DNA of 64,000 nucleotides from Flavobacteriaceae bacterium UBA3591 (GCA_002375695.1 DFMO01000012.1:29014-93013), one strand, 5' to 3'. Shown: positions 52,897 through 63,125, numbered from the stretch's first letter. Notes: a model not told the origin generated them from the sequence alone. A program made the numbers and translations.

Positions 52897-53839
52897 CTTC
52901 TTCTGAATTAAATTTTGAATTTCCTTTTTTCCCCGAATCTCCAGGAATTGAAACGTTATAATTATTTTCATAAACGTCTTCCTCTTCTACTTCGGCAAAC
53001 TTGTATGACAGCATTTTATAATATAATTTGGCCGCAACAAAATCTGATGACTTTTCGTCTTCTTTAGGACAGAGTTCCACAATATCAAACCCCACTACGT
53101 TTCTTTCTTCAAAAACTTGTTTTAAAAAATCGAGCGTTTCGTACCATAAAAGTCCGCCGGGCTCTGGTGTGCCTGTTGAGGGAAGAATGGAAGGGTCGAA
53201 AGCGTCTAAGTCGAACGTAATAAAAACATTTTCGCCTAAAGCTTCAATTACTTTATCTACCCAATATTCATCTTTCACCATATCGTGTGCAAAAAACACT
53301 TTGTCTTGGTCCATTACGCGGGTTTCGGCAATATCCATACTTCTAATACCAACTTGAATAAGGTTAGTCGTTTGGCTCGCTTCGTAAACTGCGCAGGCGT
53401 GGTTGCAGCTGCTACCTTCGTATTCTTTTCTTAAATCGGCGTGTGCATCAATATGGAGTACGGTTAAATTGTCAAAACACTCGTTAAAGGCTCTAATTGT
53501 ACCAATTGAAATACTGTGTTCGCCTCCAAAAACTGTTACAAACTTATTGCGTTTTATATAGTCTTTGGTTATTTGATGTACTTCTGAAACAACCGCTTCG
53601 GGAGAAGATTTTTCGGTGATTGCATCGGCCAAATAAACTCCCTGTTTGTAGACTTCAGTTTGAGTTTCAATATCGTACAATTCCATATTTTCTGAGGCTT
53701 CTAAAAAAGCTTCAGGTCCTTTATCGGCCCCTTTTTGCCAGGTGCTTGTCCCGTCATACGGAACCGGAATTAATACAATTTTTGATGTTTCCAGGGCCGC
53801 ATATTTTTGCGGGATACCTGCGTACGTTTTAGTGCTCAT
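52886..53839 (-). CDS. speB: agmatinase
   Basis: The 317-residue ureohydrolase has all manganese-binding motifs: GGEHSIS, HIDAHADLR and FDLDAFDP, followed by PEPGGL. It converts agmatine to putrescine and urea. It overlaps the decarboxylase gene by 11 nt upstream and the deoxyhypusine synthase-like gene by 11 nt downstream, so the three are translationally coupled. Confidence 0.93.
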   Translation of the reverse strand: MSTKTYAGIPQKYAALETSKIVLIPVPYDGTSTWQKGADKGPEAFLEASENMELYDIETQTEVYKQGVYLADAITEKSSPEAVVSEVHQITKDYIKRNKFVTVFGGEHSISIGTIRAFNECFDNLTVLHIDAHADLRKEYEGSSCNHACAVYEASQTTNLIQVGIRSMDIAETRVMDQDKVFFAHDMVKDEYWVDKVIEALGENVFITFDLDAFDPSILPSTGTPEPGGLLWYETLDFLKQVFEERNVVGFDIVELCPKEDEKSSDFVAAKLYYKMLSYKFAEVEEEDVYENNYNVSIPGDSGKKGNSKFNSEEDEY

Positions 53840-55226
53840 AACCTAAAATGTTTAGCAATTGCTCGCTTGTTTGTTGTTCTGAAAAAAGTTGAGTTGTTAT
53901 GTTATTTTCGTTATCTCTATCGATTAAAATATGTTTGGGCTGCGGGATTAAACAATGCTGTAATCCACCAAAACCTCCTATTGTTTCTTGGTAAGCACCC
54001 GTATTAAAAAAACCAATATACAAAGGTTTTTCCTTTTTAAATTTAGGTAAATATATGGCTGCCACGTTTTGTTCGCTGTTGTAATAATCGTCACTATCGC
54101 AAGTTAAACCGCCTAAAAGCACACGCTCATACTCGTCGTTCCACCTGTTTAATGGCAGCATAATAAACTTTTTACTAATTGCCCAAGTATCGGGTAATGT
54201 TGTGATAAATGACGAATTTATCATATTCCATTTTTCTCTATCATTTTGTTGTTTTTGATAAAGAATTTCATAAATCGCCCCGCCACTTTCACCTACAGTA
54301 AAGCTACCAAATTCGGTAAAAATATGTGGTACCGGCACCTCTGCTTCGGCACAAGTAATGTTAATTTGGTTTATAATTTCGTCTATCATATATTGATAGT
54401 CATATTCAAAATGCAATGAATTTTTTATAGGAAATCCACCGCCAATATTAAGACTATCTAAGGTAGGACATATTTTTTTTAACCGAATATAAACCTTTAA
54501 ACACTTTACCAATTCATTCCAGTAGTAGGCTGTATCGCGAATGCCTGTGTTTATAAAAAAGTGAAGCATTTTTAATTCAATTTGCTCACTATTTTTTATT
54601 TGTTCTTCGTAAAAAGGAATAATGTTTTTATAACCAATCCCTAACCTCGAAGTATAAAATTCAAACTTTGGTTCTTCTTCCGAAGCGATACGAATGCCTA
54701 TATTAAAAGGCTTTTCAATAGTATCTGAAAGTAGATTAATCTCTTCGTAATTATCGATTATAGGAATGCAGTTTTCGTGTCCTTCATTAATTAATCGTGT
54801 TATATTTTCAATATAGCGTTCGCGTTTAAACCCATTGCAAATTACATAGGTTTTATCTGTAATTTTTCCTGTTTTTTTTAAACGCTCGACAATATCAATA
54901 TCAAAAGCCGAAGAAGTTTCAATATGTATATCATTTTTTAAAGCTTCGTTTAAAACATGTTTAAAGTGCGAGCTTTTTGTACAATAGCAATAGTTATAAG
55001 TGCCTTTGTAGTTGTGTTTTTCAATAGCATTGGCAAACCACGATTTTGCACGGTTTATATTTTCTGAAATTTTTGGAAGATACGTAAATTTTAAAGGGGC
55101 TCCGTATTTTTCAACCAGCTGCATGGTATCAATTCCGTGAAATTCTAAGCCGTTCTCCCCAATTTTAAATTCGTCTTGAGGAAAGTAATAGGTTTGGTTT
55201 ATTAAATCAATATATTTAGTATTCAT
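53829..55226 (-). CDS. speA: arginine decarboxylase (fold-type III)
   Basis: The 465-residue protein is a PLP alanine-racemase-fold decarboxylase. The PLP lysine is K84 in YCTKSSHF, and GGG-containing phosphate loop LNIGGGFPIKN and the C-terminal LGGLTCDSDDYY cysteine motif are present. It is shorter than E. coli SpeA and belongs to the Bacteroidota type that is coupled with agmatinase. Together with the next two genes it makes agmatine, putrescine and a longer polyamine. Confidence 0.88.
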   Translation of the reverse strand: MNTKYIDLINQTYYFPQDEFKIGENGLEFHGIDTMQLVEKYGAPLKFTYLPKISENINRAKSWFANAIEKHNYKGTYNYCYCTKSSHFKHVLNEALKNDIHIETSSAFDIDIVERLKKTGKITDKTYVICNGFKRERYIENITRLINEGHENCIPIIDNYEEINLLSDTIEKPFNIGIRIASEEEPKFEFYTSRLGIGYKNIIPFYEEQIKNSEQIELKMLHFFINTGIRDTAYYWNELVKCLKVYIRLKKICPTLDSLNIGGGFPIKNSLHFEYDYQYMIDEIINQINITCAEAEVPVPHIFTEFGSFTVGESGGAIYEILYQKQQNDREKWNMINSSFITTLPDTWAISKKFIMLPLNRWNDEYERVLLGGLTCDSDDYYNSEQNVAAIYLPKFKKEKPLYIGFFNTGAYQETIGGFGGLQHCLIPQPKHILIDRDNENNITTQLFSEQQTSEQLLNILGYEH

Positions 55227-55538
55227 TGATGAAAAGTTGAAAGATGTAAATTAAGAATTCTAACTCCAGAATTTTGTTAAACCCATTAAGTATAACAAAA
55301 AATTAACGCAAAATTTATTGACGGATATGATACGGGCACATTGTAAACCCCTTAGACACAAGTAGTAACTGTGTCACGTATAAAAGAAAAACAGCAGGTT
55401 TCATAGTGCGTTTTTGTTTTTGAACGAATTCAAAAACCAATCATTTTATATTATAGATAAGATTACTTTTATTATTTGCGGTACAAATGTGAGTAAAATA
55501 TTTAAATAAATAATACGTGAAGAAAAAATTATTTACCT
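55227..55538. other. intergenic region between the speA start and the pseudouridine synthase gene
   Basis: No gene is visible in this 312-bp stretch. It contains the speA leader region at the low-coordinate end and a perfect hairpin at 55416-55437 (listed separately). No convincing -33/-7 pair for speA was found. Confidence 0.6.
55416..55437. terminator. hairpin, possible terminator of the minus-strand genes
   Basis: GTTTTTGAA (55416-55424) pairs perfectly with TTCAAAAAC (55429-55437). Read on the minus strand the loop is the stable tetraloop TTCG, and a U-poor but T/A-rich tail follows. It lies about 100 nt beyond the pseudouridine synthase stop. Confidence 0.5.
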
Positions 55539-56471
55539 CTACAACATACTAAAGTTATCGAGCTCTTTTTTGGTGAGTGTTCGCCAACGGCCGCGTGGTA
55601 AATCTTTTTTAGTCAACGGACCTAAAGTTACACAGTCTACCCTAACAACATCATAACCCAAATGTTCAAAAATGGTTCTAATAACACTGTTGCCGGTGTG
55701 TTTTATTTTTAAACCTACTTCGCTTTTTGGAGCGTTATCTACATAGCTTATTTCGTCTACCGTAATTTGCTTGCCATCTACGGTAAGACCGTCCTTAATT
55801 TTTTTAAGATGCTCGGCTTTTAAGTTTTTATCGAGTTCAATATGAAATAGCCTTGGAATTCCTCTTTTTAAGAATTTTTGTACAAATTCTTCGTCATTGG
55901 TAAATAGCAATAAGCCGGTTGCATTTCTACCCAAACGACCAAAAGGCTTTATTTTTGCCGTTGTTGCATTGGCTACTAAATCCATTACTGTCATCCCTTT
56001 AGCATTGCTATCTGTAGTTGCAAAACCTTTGGGTTTGTTTAATACAATATAGGTGTTGGGTTCGGGGTTTAAGCGGCGGCCATCAAAACGCACATCGTCT
56101 GTAAGCTGTACTTTGTAACCCATTTCGTTTACAATTTTTCCGTTTACCGAAACGAGTCCCGTTGCAATAAAAGTATCGGCTTCGCGGCGCGAACACACTC
56201 CACTATTTGCAATGTATTTATTTAATCGAATACCATCCTGTGCATTCTTCTTTTTTATTTCTTTCACCGGCTTTTCACGTCGGCCAATTTCTTTTCCGTT
56301 TTTGTCAAAACGCAATTTTGGTTTGCTAGCCGCAGAAGCTGGATTAGCTGTTTTTTTACTTTTAAATTCAGATTTTAAAGGAGCATTTCCTCGCGCACTA
56401 CTTCTCTTTCGTTGATTATTAGATCCACGGCCCGAAGCTTTTCCTCTACCTTGATTATCTTGTCTGCTCAT
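55539..56471 (-). CDS. RsuA/RluB-family pseudouridine synthase-like protein lacking the catalytic Asp
   Basis: The 310-residue protein has a basic disordered N-terminus (1-78), an S4 RNA-binding domain (81-130) and a pseudouridine synthase domain. The catalytic loop reads GRLGRNATGLLLFTND at 178-193, so residue 181 is glycine where this family has the essential aspartate (GRLD). The codon is GGT on the coding strand. All other motifs are intact. It may bind rRNA without catalysis. TACCTTTG at 56492-56485 on the minus strand is a -7-like box. Confidence 0.9.
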   Translation of the reverse strand: MSRQDNQGRGKASGRGSNNQRKRSSARGNAPLKSEFKSKKTANPASAASKPKLRFDKNGKEIGRREKPVKEIKKKNAQDGIRLNKYIANSGVCSRREADTFIATGLVSVNGKIVNEMGYKVQLTDDVRFDGRRLNPEPNTYIVLNKPKGFATTDSNAKGMTVMDLVANATTAKIKPFGRLGRNATGLLLFTNDEEFVQKFLKRGIPRLFHIELDKNLKAEHLKKIKDGLTVDGKQITVDEISYVDNAPKSEVGLKIKHTGNSVIRTIFEHLGYDVVRVDCVTLGPLTKKDLPRGRWRTLTKKELDNFSML

Positions 56472-56568
56472 AATAAATTTTTTGCAAAGGTAATGAAATA
56501 AAGATGGCTTTTACATATTTACTATTTCAGTAAAACAATAAATTTTGCGAATGACAAAACCTTGATTT

Positions 56569-57705
56569 TTACGAAATAATCTGCTGTAAAATAGCGAGAT
56601 AATCCGATCGATTTTTAATAAAATCCCGCTCCGAAATATCGATAATTTTTATGTTTTCGGAATGTTGATTTTTAATAAATTCTAAGTAACCCGAATTTAA
56701 TTTCTGAAGATATTCGGCTTCAATACTCTGCTCGTATTTTCGGCCACGCTTTTTAATGTTTGCCAATAACCGCTCTGTATTTTGGTACAAATAAATATAC
56801 ATATCGGGCTTAGGAACCTCTTTATGCATCATTTGAAAGAGCTTTTTATAAAGCGAATATTCTTCGTTAGGCAACGTAATGCTAGCAAAAATCAACGATT
56901 TATTTACGTCGTAATCTGCAACAACCGAGTCTTTAAACAAATCAAATTGCGTAATATCGTCCACCAATTGCTGGTAACGATCTGCCAAAAACGACATCTC
57001 TAACGGAAAGGCATATCGCGAAGGGTCGTTGTAAAATTTTGGCAGAAACGGGTTATCACTAAACCGCTCTAAAATTAATTTTGCATTAAAATCGGTTGCT
57101 ATTTTTGTTGCTAAACTTGTTTTCCCAGCACCTATATTTCCTTCAATGGCAATGTAGTTGTATTTTGAAATTGTAAAGTCTTTCATCGGGTTTCGCAACC
57201 ATTTTGATTGCTTTTGAAGCTCACTTTCATCCTGCGATTCATCTAAAATTTCTATCACATTTTTTTGAAAAGTAGGGTGCATTAAACCCGAGTTTAAATC
57301 GGCAATTGGTTGTAACACAAATTTGCGTTTGGTCATTTCGGGATGCGGAAGGGTAAGTTTTTCAGATTTAATAATTAAATCGTCAATAAAAATTATGTCG
57401 ATATCAATAGGCCGCGAACTGTAATTACCGCTATTGTCGCGTATTCTTCCCAGTTTTTTTTCAATTTTTAAAACTGAATTTAATACTTCGGCGGGTTCTA
57501 AATTTACGTGCATCCACACCGCACAATTTAAAAATGGGTCTCCATTAAACCCCATGGCAGGCGTTTCGTAAACTGCCGATATTTTTAAAATACTTCCTAC
57601 TTCAGTAAAAAGTAAATTTATGGCATTTTGCAGATTCTCAAAGCGATGGCCCATGTTACTGCCAAGCGATAAATAGACGTTATGTGAGGGAAGCGATTGG
57701 TCCAA
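56569..57705 (-). CDS. folK: FolK - deoxynucleoside kinase fusion
   Basis: The start is TTG, because no in-frame ATG lies upstream near the HPPK start. Residues 8-160 are 6-hydroxymethyl-7,8-dihydropterin pyrophosphokinase (LSLGSNMGHR, YETPAMGF, SSRPIDIDIIFID) of folate synthesis. Residues 182-378 are a deoxynucleoside kinase with P-loop EGNIGAGKTS (188-197), the substrate ERF motif and an arginine-rich lid (KKRGRKYE). The fusion joins folate and nucleotide salvage in one polypeptide. Confidence 0.92.
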   Translation of the reverse strand: MDQSLPSHNVYLSLGSNMGHRFENLQNAINLLFTEVGSILKISAVYETPAMGFNGDPFLNCAVWMHVNLEPAEVLNSVLKIEKKLGRIRDNSGNYSSRPIDIDIIFIDDLIIKSEKLTLPHPEMTKRKFVLQPIADLNSGLMHPTFQKNVIEILDESQDESELQKQSKWLRNPMKDFTISKYNYIAIEGNIGAGKTSLATKIATDFNAKLILERFSDNPFLPKFYNDPSRYAFPLEMSFLADRYQQLVDDITQFDLFKDSVVADYDVNKSLIFASITLPNEEYSLYKKLFQMMHKEVPKPDMYIYLYQNTERLLANIKKRGRKYEQSIEAEYLQKLNSGYLEFIKNQHSENIKIIDISERDFIKNRSDYLAILQQIIS

Positions 57706-57847
57706 GAATTTAACATTTAAGACGAAATTAAGGAAAAGAAAAAGACTACCAAGTAAATTTGTGTGTAGATATAAATTTTAGCAAAAAACAGTTTTTTAAG
57801 CCCTTGTTTTAAAAGGAATTATCAAAAATAAATTTAACGACAATTTT

Positions 57848-60505
57848 ATGAAGAAAGCACTAAAAATATTTGGAATCGCAATAGGAATAATAATATTATT
57901 ACTCATTGCAGCGCCATTTATTTTTAAAGGTAGTTTGGAAAAAATGTTGTTGCGAACCATCAATCAAAACCTCAATGCAACCGTTGCTTGGAACGATTTA
58001 GATTTAAGCCTTTTTAGCAGTTTCCCAAATGCATCTTTGCAGCTAAATGACTTTAGTGTAATTAACAAAGCTCCGTTTGAAGGAGACACACTAGCTCGCG
58101 GAAAAAGCCTAAAATTGAATATGGGTGTTATGCAACTTTTTAAAAAATCTAACGAGGTGGTACAAATAGATGCAGTTGCTATAAACGAAGCTTTTGTAAA
58201 CATTAAAATTGACTCGGCAGGTAACAATAATTACGACATTGCTATTAAAAAAGACGCGCCAATAACCACCGTTGAAACGGAGCCAAACAGCGGATTTACC
58301 TTTGATTTAAAACAATATGAAATTAGCAATTCGCAAATAAATTATGCCGATAACTCTATAGACACCTATTTTATTTTAACCAAAGTTAATCATAGAGGAA
58401 ATGGAGATTTTTCGCAGGAAATAAGCAATTTAAACACAAATACCGAAGCGTTTGCAACCTTAAAAATTGACGATACCGAGTATTTAACCAAGAATAAAAT
58501 AGCACTGGACGCTATTTTTAAAATGGATTTAAAAAACCAGAAATACACCTTTCTTGAAAATAGCGCAAAGATTAACGAGCTTCCGTTAACTTTTGAAGGT
58601 TTTGTAAAAGTAAACGAAAATAACAACGAAATTGACCTAACTTTTAAAACCCCTTCTTCAGACTTTAAAAACTTTTTAGCTGTAATTCCCAAGGCTTATG
58701 TTAAAGAAATAAGCAATGTAAACACCACGGGAAATTTTACGGTAAATGGCAAATTGCAAGGCATAATAGACGACACTCACATTCCAACCATGGATATAAA
58801 AATTGCTAGCAACAATGCTTCGTTTAAATATCCAGATTTACCAAAAACAGTTGAAAACATTACTATTAACGCACAGTTATTAAATGAAACTGGCTTGTTA
58901 AAAGACACCTATTTAAACATTTCAACGTTTACTTTTAAAATTGATAATGAACCGTTTAGTGCAAACGGCAGTATTAAAAACATGACCGAAAATCCTCTGG
59001 TAAATCTTGAAATAAAAGGTACCCTAAATTTGGCAAATATCGAAAAGGTTTTGCCCGTAGCTATGTCTCAAAACCTCAGCGGAATTTTTAAAGCAGATGT
59101 CATAGCAAATTTTGATATGGACGCTGTAGAAAAAGAACGGTACGATAAAATAAACGCTCGTGGTACGGCGAGTTTAACCAATTTTAATTACGACGCAGGA
59201 TTTAAAAATGATTTAAAAGTATCAACGGCCAGTCTTGCGTTAAAACCCGGTGTTATAACCCTAAACAATCTAAACGCCACCACGGGACAAACCGATATAC
59301 AAGCTTCGGGAAACATAAAAAATCTTATTCCGTTTTTAATGGGCAACCAAGATTTAAAAGGTAGGTTTGGAGTAAAATCGAATACTTTTAACCTAAACGA
59401 CTTTAAAACCTCAAAAACCGAAACAACCGCAAGTAAAACGGGCAAAAGCAATGGAAATTCGCAAAAAACAGCATCTGCCGAAAGTGTAAAAATCCCAGAT
59501 TTTTTAGATGCAATTTTAGATTTTGAAGCCAAAAAAGTTGTTTATGACAATCTTACCCTCCACAATGCAAAAGGCAATGCGGTAATTGTAAACGAAGCTA
59601 TTACCATCAATAATTTTACCTCAGATATTTTTGGCGGAAATATCGCCTTATCGGGGAATGTTTCAACACAAAAAGCAACCCCTACCTTTGCGATAGATTT
59701 AGACTTGAGTAAAATTGATATCGATCAATCTTTTGAAAATCTCGAAATGTTTAAGTTTTTGGTTCCTATTGCCAAAGCCTTGCACGGAAGCCTAAACACT
59801 AAATTTGAATTAAATGGCGAACTTACAAAAGATTTATCTCCTAAGCTCTCAACGCTTGCCGGTACTGCCTTGGCGCAAATAATTACCGCCGAAGTTGATC
59901 CACAAAAAACGCCATTACTTTCGGCTTTGGGCAATAAAGTTTCTTTTTTAAATATCGACAGACTTAGTCTTCGCGATGTAAGTACCAATTTCAATTTCAA
60001 CAATGGAAAAATTGAAGTAAAGCCATTTAATTTTGATGTAAAGGGAATTGATGTTGCCGTTCAGGGTACTCACGGCTTGGACAAATCGATAGATTACAAC
60101 CTAACTTTAGATGTTCCCGCGAGGTATTTAGGGAGCGAAGTTACCAAACTTCTTCAAAAATTAGACCCGCAAGAGGCTGCTGCCACCAGCGTGGCGATTC
60201 CAGTTAATTTAAAAGGAAGTTTTTCAAACCCGAATATTTCAGTAAATACCCAAACAGCTATAAACGCTTTAACTAAAAAGCTTATAGAAAAACAAAAAGA
60301 TAGACTTATTGACAAAGGCACCGGAATTTTAGAAGATGTTTTAACCGGAAACACCACCAAAACCGACACTACAAAAACTAATACAAATACTAACAATCAA
60401 CAACAAACCACCAAGCAACAAAACACGCAAATAATAAAAGATGTACTCGGTGGAATTTTAGGGGGTAAAAAGAAAAAAGCTGACAGTATAACTACTGGAA
60501 ATTAG
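57848..60505 (+). CDS. large AsmA-family envelope protein
   Basis: The 885-residue protein has an N-terminal signal anchor (about 5-28) followed by an AsmA N-terminal domain (LNATVAWNDLDLSLFSSFPNASLQLNDFSV) and a long beta-rich repeat region. The AsmA C-terminal domain (SLRDVSTNFNFNNGKIEVKPFNFDVKGIDVAVQGTHGL) and a low-complexity N/T/Q tail end the protein. AsmA-like proteins form lipid-transfer bridges between the membranes. It converges with the DUF2797 gene with adjacent stops. Confidence 0.9.
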   Translation: MKKALKIFGIAIGIIILLLIAAPFIFKGSLEKMLLRTINQNLNATVAWNDLDLSLFSSFPNASLQLNDFSVINKAPFEGDTLARGKSLKLNMGVMQLFKKSNEVVQIDAVAINEAFVNIKIDSAGNNNYDIAIKKDAPITTVETEPNSGFTFDLKQYEISNSQINYADNSIDTYFILTKVNHRGNGDFSQEISNLNTNTEAFATLKIDDTEYLTKNKIALDAIFKMDLKNQKYTFLENSAKINELPLTFEGFVKVNENNNEIDLTFKTPSSDFKNFLAVIPKAYVKEISNVNTTGNFTVNGKLQGIIDDTHIPTMDIKIASNNASFKYPDLPKTVENITINAQLLNETGLLKDTYLNISTFTFKIDNEPFSANGSIKNMTENPLVNLEIKGTLNLANIEKVLPVAMSQNLSGIFKADVIANFDMDAVEKERYDKINARGTASLTNFNYDAGFKNDLKVSTASLALKPGVITLNNLNATTGQTDIQASGNIKNLIPFLMGNQDLKGRFGVKSNTFNLNDFKTSKTETTASKTGKSNGNSQKTASAESVKIPDFLDAILDFEAKKVVYDNLTLHNAKGNAVIVNEAITINNFTSDIFGGNIALSGNVSTQKATPTFAIDLDLSKIDIDQSFENLEMFKFLVPIAKALHGSLNTKFELNGELTKDLSPKLSTLAGTALAQIITAEVDPQKTPLLSALGNKVSFLNIDRLSLRDVSTNFNFNNGKIEVKPFNFDVKGIDVAVQGTHGLDKSIDYNLTLDVPARYLGSEVTKLLQKLDPQEAAATSVAIPVNLKGSFSNPNISVNTQTAINALTKKLIEKQKDRLIDKGTGILEDVLTGNTTKTDTTKTNTNTNNQQQTTKQQNTQIIKDVLGGILGGKKKKADSITTGN

Positions 60506-61300
60506 CTACTTAACCGAAATTGAAACCACGTTCCCTTCGTTACTTCTAACGTTAAACACAGTATTGTCTTCAAAAATTAAATACTGCCCTTTAATTCCTT
60601 TTAAAACGCCTTGGTAAAAAGGAGTTTTTGTAAGATTTAACGATTTGGGCTTTTTGGGATACGACAATACGGGAAAATGTAAGTTTGTTTCTGCGTTATT
60701 TTCTAAATAATATTCAATTGCCTCTTGGGGAATGTATTGTTTTAATTTATCTCGCCACGCGACTAAGTCTTCATCTTCAATTTCATTTTTAAGCATGGTA
60801 CGCCAATTGGTTTTATCGCTCACGTGCTCTTTTAAAGCTTTTTCAGTAATACCCGCCAGATATCTATTTGGGACCTCAACAATTTCAATAGCTTCGTGGG
60901 CACCTTGATCTATCCATCGCGTGGGTATTTGGGTTTTTCGCGTCACCCCTACTTTTACGCTACTACTATTGGCAAGGTAAACAATATGCGGTTGCAACTG
61001 CACTTTTTTTTCGTATTCTAAGTCGCGGTCTTCAATATCTAAATGTGCCTGACTTAATTCGGGATTAATTATCCAAGCTGCTGCTTGGGGAATTTCAAAA
61101 AAACAATCGTAACAAAAACCTTGGCGATATATTTTCTTTTCGAGTTTGCAATTTAAACACTGGTAACGCAAAAAATTAATCGCTACAGTTTTGTTGAGTA
61201 GCTGATTTACGTTTAAAAAATCATTTTCAAAAATTAAGTAATATTGAATAGGCGAACCGTTTTCGGTTTGCATTTTTGTAAGCACTCCTTCGTAATTCAT
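60506..61300 (-). CDS. DUF2797 protein with zinc ribbon and GIY-YIG-like segment
   Basis: The 264-residue protein has a four-cysteine knuckle in the first quarter (CLNCKLEK...GFCYDCFF). A central segment follows with HIVYLANSSSVKVGVTRKTQIPTRWIDQGA, which resembles the core of GIY-YIG nuclease-fold domains. The family is DUF2797 and its function is unknown. The start ATG at 61300 fits the family start (YEGVLTKMQTENG). Confidence 0.88.
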   Translation of the reverse strand: MNYEGVLTKMQTENGSPIQYYLIFENDFLNVNQLLNKTVAINFLRYQCLNCKLEKKIYRQGFCYDCFFEIPQAAAWIINPELSQAHLDIEDRDLEYEKKVQLQPHIVYLANSSSVKVGVTRKTQIPTRWIDQGAHEAIEIVEVPNRYLAGITEKALKEHVSDKTNWRTMLKNEIEDEDLVAWRDKLKQYIPQEAIEYYLENNAETNLHFPVLSYPKKPKSLNLTKTPFYQGVLKGIKGQYLIFEDNTVFNVRSNEGNVVSISVK

Positions 61301-61422
61301 TTAAATAAATAGTTTTATGGCAATTTTCTTTTTAAGAACTTAATTGTGAAAAGGTGTTCAAAAAAAGGAACTTTTGTAATTATAAAAATGTTATTTTTAT
61401 ACCATAAAGATAGCAGAAAAAT

Positions 61423-62943
61423 ATGCCAATCCCCTTTGTAAATTCCGTTGCTTCTTGGTTTTTAAAGAAAAGATTTCATCAAATAGACCTTTTTTTAAAG
61501 TATCCTATTGAAGTTCAGGAAGAACTACTTTTAAATTTACTTCAAAAAGCAAAACACACAGAGATTGGCACGCAATACGATTTTGCATCTATTAAAACCT
61601 ACCGAGAATTTGCCGATAGGTTACCCGTTATTACATACGAAGAAAACGAACCTCAAATTGAACGCGCTCGAAAAGGTGAGAGCAATATTTTTTGGCCAAC
61701 CCCAATAAAATGGTTTGCAAAATCTAGTGGAACAACCAATGCCAAAAGTAAGTTTATACCCGTTACCAATGATTCTTTGGAGAATTGCCACTATGCAGCA
61801 AGCAAAGATTTGTTGTGCATGTACCTCAACAACAATCCCGATGCTCAATTATTTTTAGGAAAAAGCTTAAGACTGGGGGGCAGTAAACAACTTTACCAAG
61901 AAAACGGAACTGTATTTGGCGATCTTTCGGCAATATTAATAGACAATATGCCTTTTTGGGCAGAATATAGTAGCACGCCGAGCAATGAGGTTTCGCTAAT
62001 GGGCGATTGGGAAACCAAGATGCAGGCTATTGTAAATGAAACAATAAAGGAAAATGTAACTAGTTTGGCAGGCGTACCTTCGTGGATGCTGGTTTTGCTG
62101 AATAATGTAATGGAAACCACAGGCAAGAGCAATTTGTTTGAGGTTTGGCCAAACTTAGAAGTTTACTTTCACGGAGGGGTAAATTTTGATCCGTATATAG
62201 ATCAATACGATAAATTGTTACCTAAAAATGATTTTAGGTATTATGAAATCTATAATGCTTCGGAAGGTTTTTTTGCCATCCAAGATCGCAATGAAAATAA
62301 AGAATTATTACTTATGCTGGACTACGGAATTTTTTATGAATTTATCCCGATGGATTGCTATGGTAGCCCAGAAGAAAAAGTAATTCCGTTAAGCGAAGTT
62401 GAAGAAGGAAAAAATTACGCTATCATAATTACCACCAATGCGGGGCTTTGGCGCTATAAAATTGGCGACACCGTGCGTTTTACTTCCACAAATCCGTACC
62501 GTATAAAAGTTACAGGTAGAACCAAGCACCACATAAATGTTTTTGGGGAAGAATTGATTATTGAAAATGCCGAAACCGCTTTGCGAAAAGTTTCACAACA
62601 AACCAATTCTGAAATTGTAGATTATACGGCGGCACCAGTTTTTATGAATGGTAAGGAAAAAGGTGCCCACGAGTGGATGATTGAATTTAAAAAAGTCCCA
62701 AAAGACTTAGGTGTTTTTTCCAATCTTTTAGATTTGGCATTACAGGAAGTAAATAGCGATTACGAAGCAAAGCGCTTTAACAATACAACGCTAAATGCCC
62801 CTAAAGTACATCCCGCACGCGAAAATTTGTTTTATGATTGGTTGAAAAATAAAAACAAATTGGGTGGCCAACACAAAGTACCTCGCCTCTCAAACACTCG
62901 CGATTTTTTGGAAGAGCTTTTAATTTTAAACAAGCCCTCTTAA
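61423..62943 (+). CDS. GH3 auxin-responsive-promoter family protein
   Basis: The 506-residue protein has the GH3 acyl-adenylase layout: the phosphate-binding motif SSGTTNAKSKFIPVT, YNASEGFFAIQD, and the C-terminal hinge with YKIGDTVRFTSTNPYRIKVTGRTKHHINVFGEEL. Plant GH3 proteins conjugate amino acids to acyl hormones, and bacterial members of unknown substrate are common in Bacteroidota. The gene is single and starts 122 nt from the divergent DUF2797 gene. Confidence 0.9.
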   Translation: MPIPFVNSVASWFLKKRFHQIDLFLKYPIEVQEELLLNLLQKAKHTEIGTQYDFASIKTYREFADRLPVITYEENEPQIERARKGESNIFWPTPIKWFAKSSGTTNAKSKFIPVTNDSLENCHYAASKDLLCMYLNNNPDAQLFLGKSLRLGGSKQLYQENGTVFGDLSAILIDNMPFWAEYSSTPSNEVSLMGDWETKMQAIVNETIKENVTSLAGVPSWMLVLLNNVMETTGKSNLFEVWPNLEVYFHGGVNFDPYIDQYDKLLPKNDFRYYEIYNASEGFFAIQDRNENKELLLMLDYGIFYEFIPMDCYGSPEEKVIPLSEVEEGKNYAIIITTNAGLWRYKIGDTVRFTSTNPYRIKVTGRTKHHINVFGEELIIENAETALRKVSQQTNSEIVDYTAAPVFMNGKEKGAHEWMIEFKKVPKDLGVFSNLLDLALQEVNSDYEAKRFNNTTLNAPKVHPARENLFYDWLKNKNKLGGQHKVPRLSNTRDFLEELLILNKPS

Positions 62944-63125
62944 CACGCTTTTCACATTTCTTTAACAAAAGAAATTTACAGCATATCGAGAATATTATTC
63001 TGTTCGTCGACTAAAAAAATGTCGCCTTGTATTTTATCGAATTTCCCCGACGTTCAACTAAAAGTGTTATAAGCGATTGCTTTACTATGTACTTTTGTAA
63101 TATAAAATTTACAGATTATTAAAAA

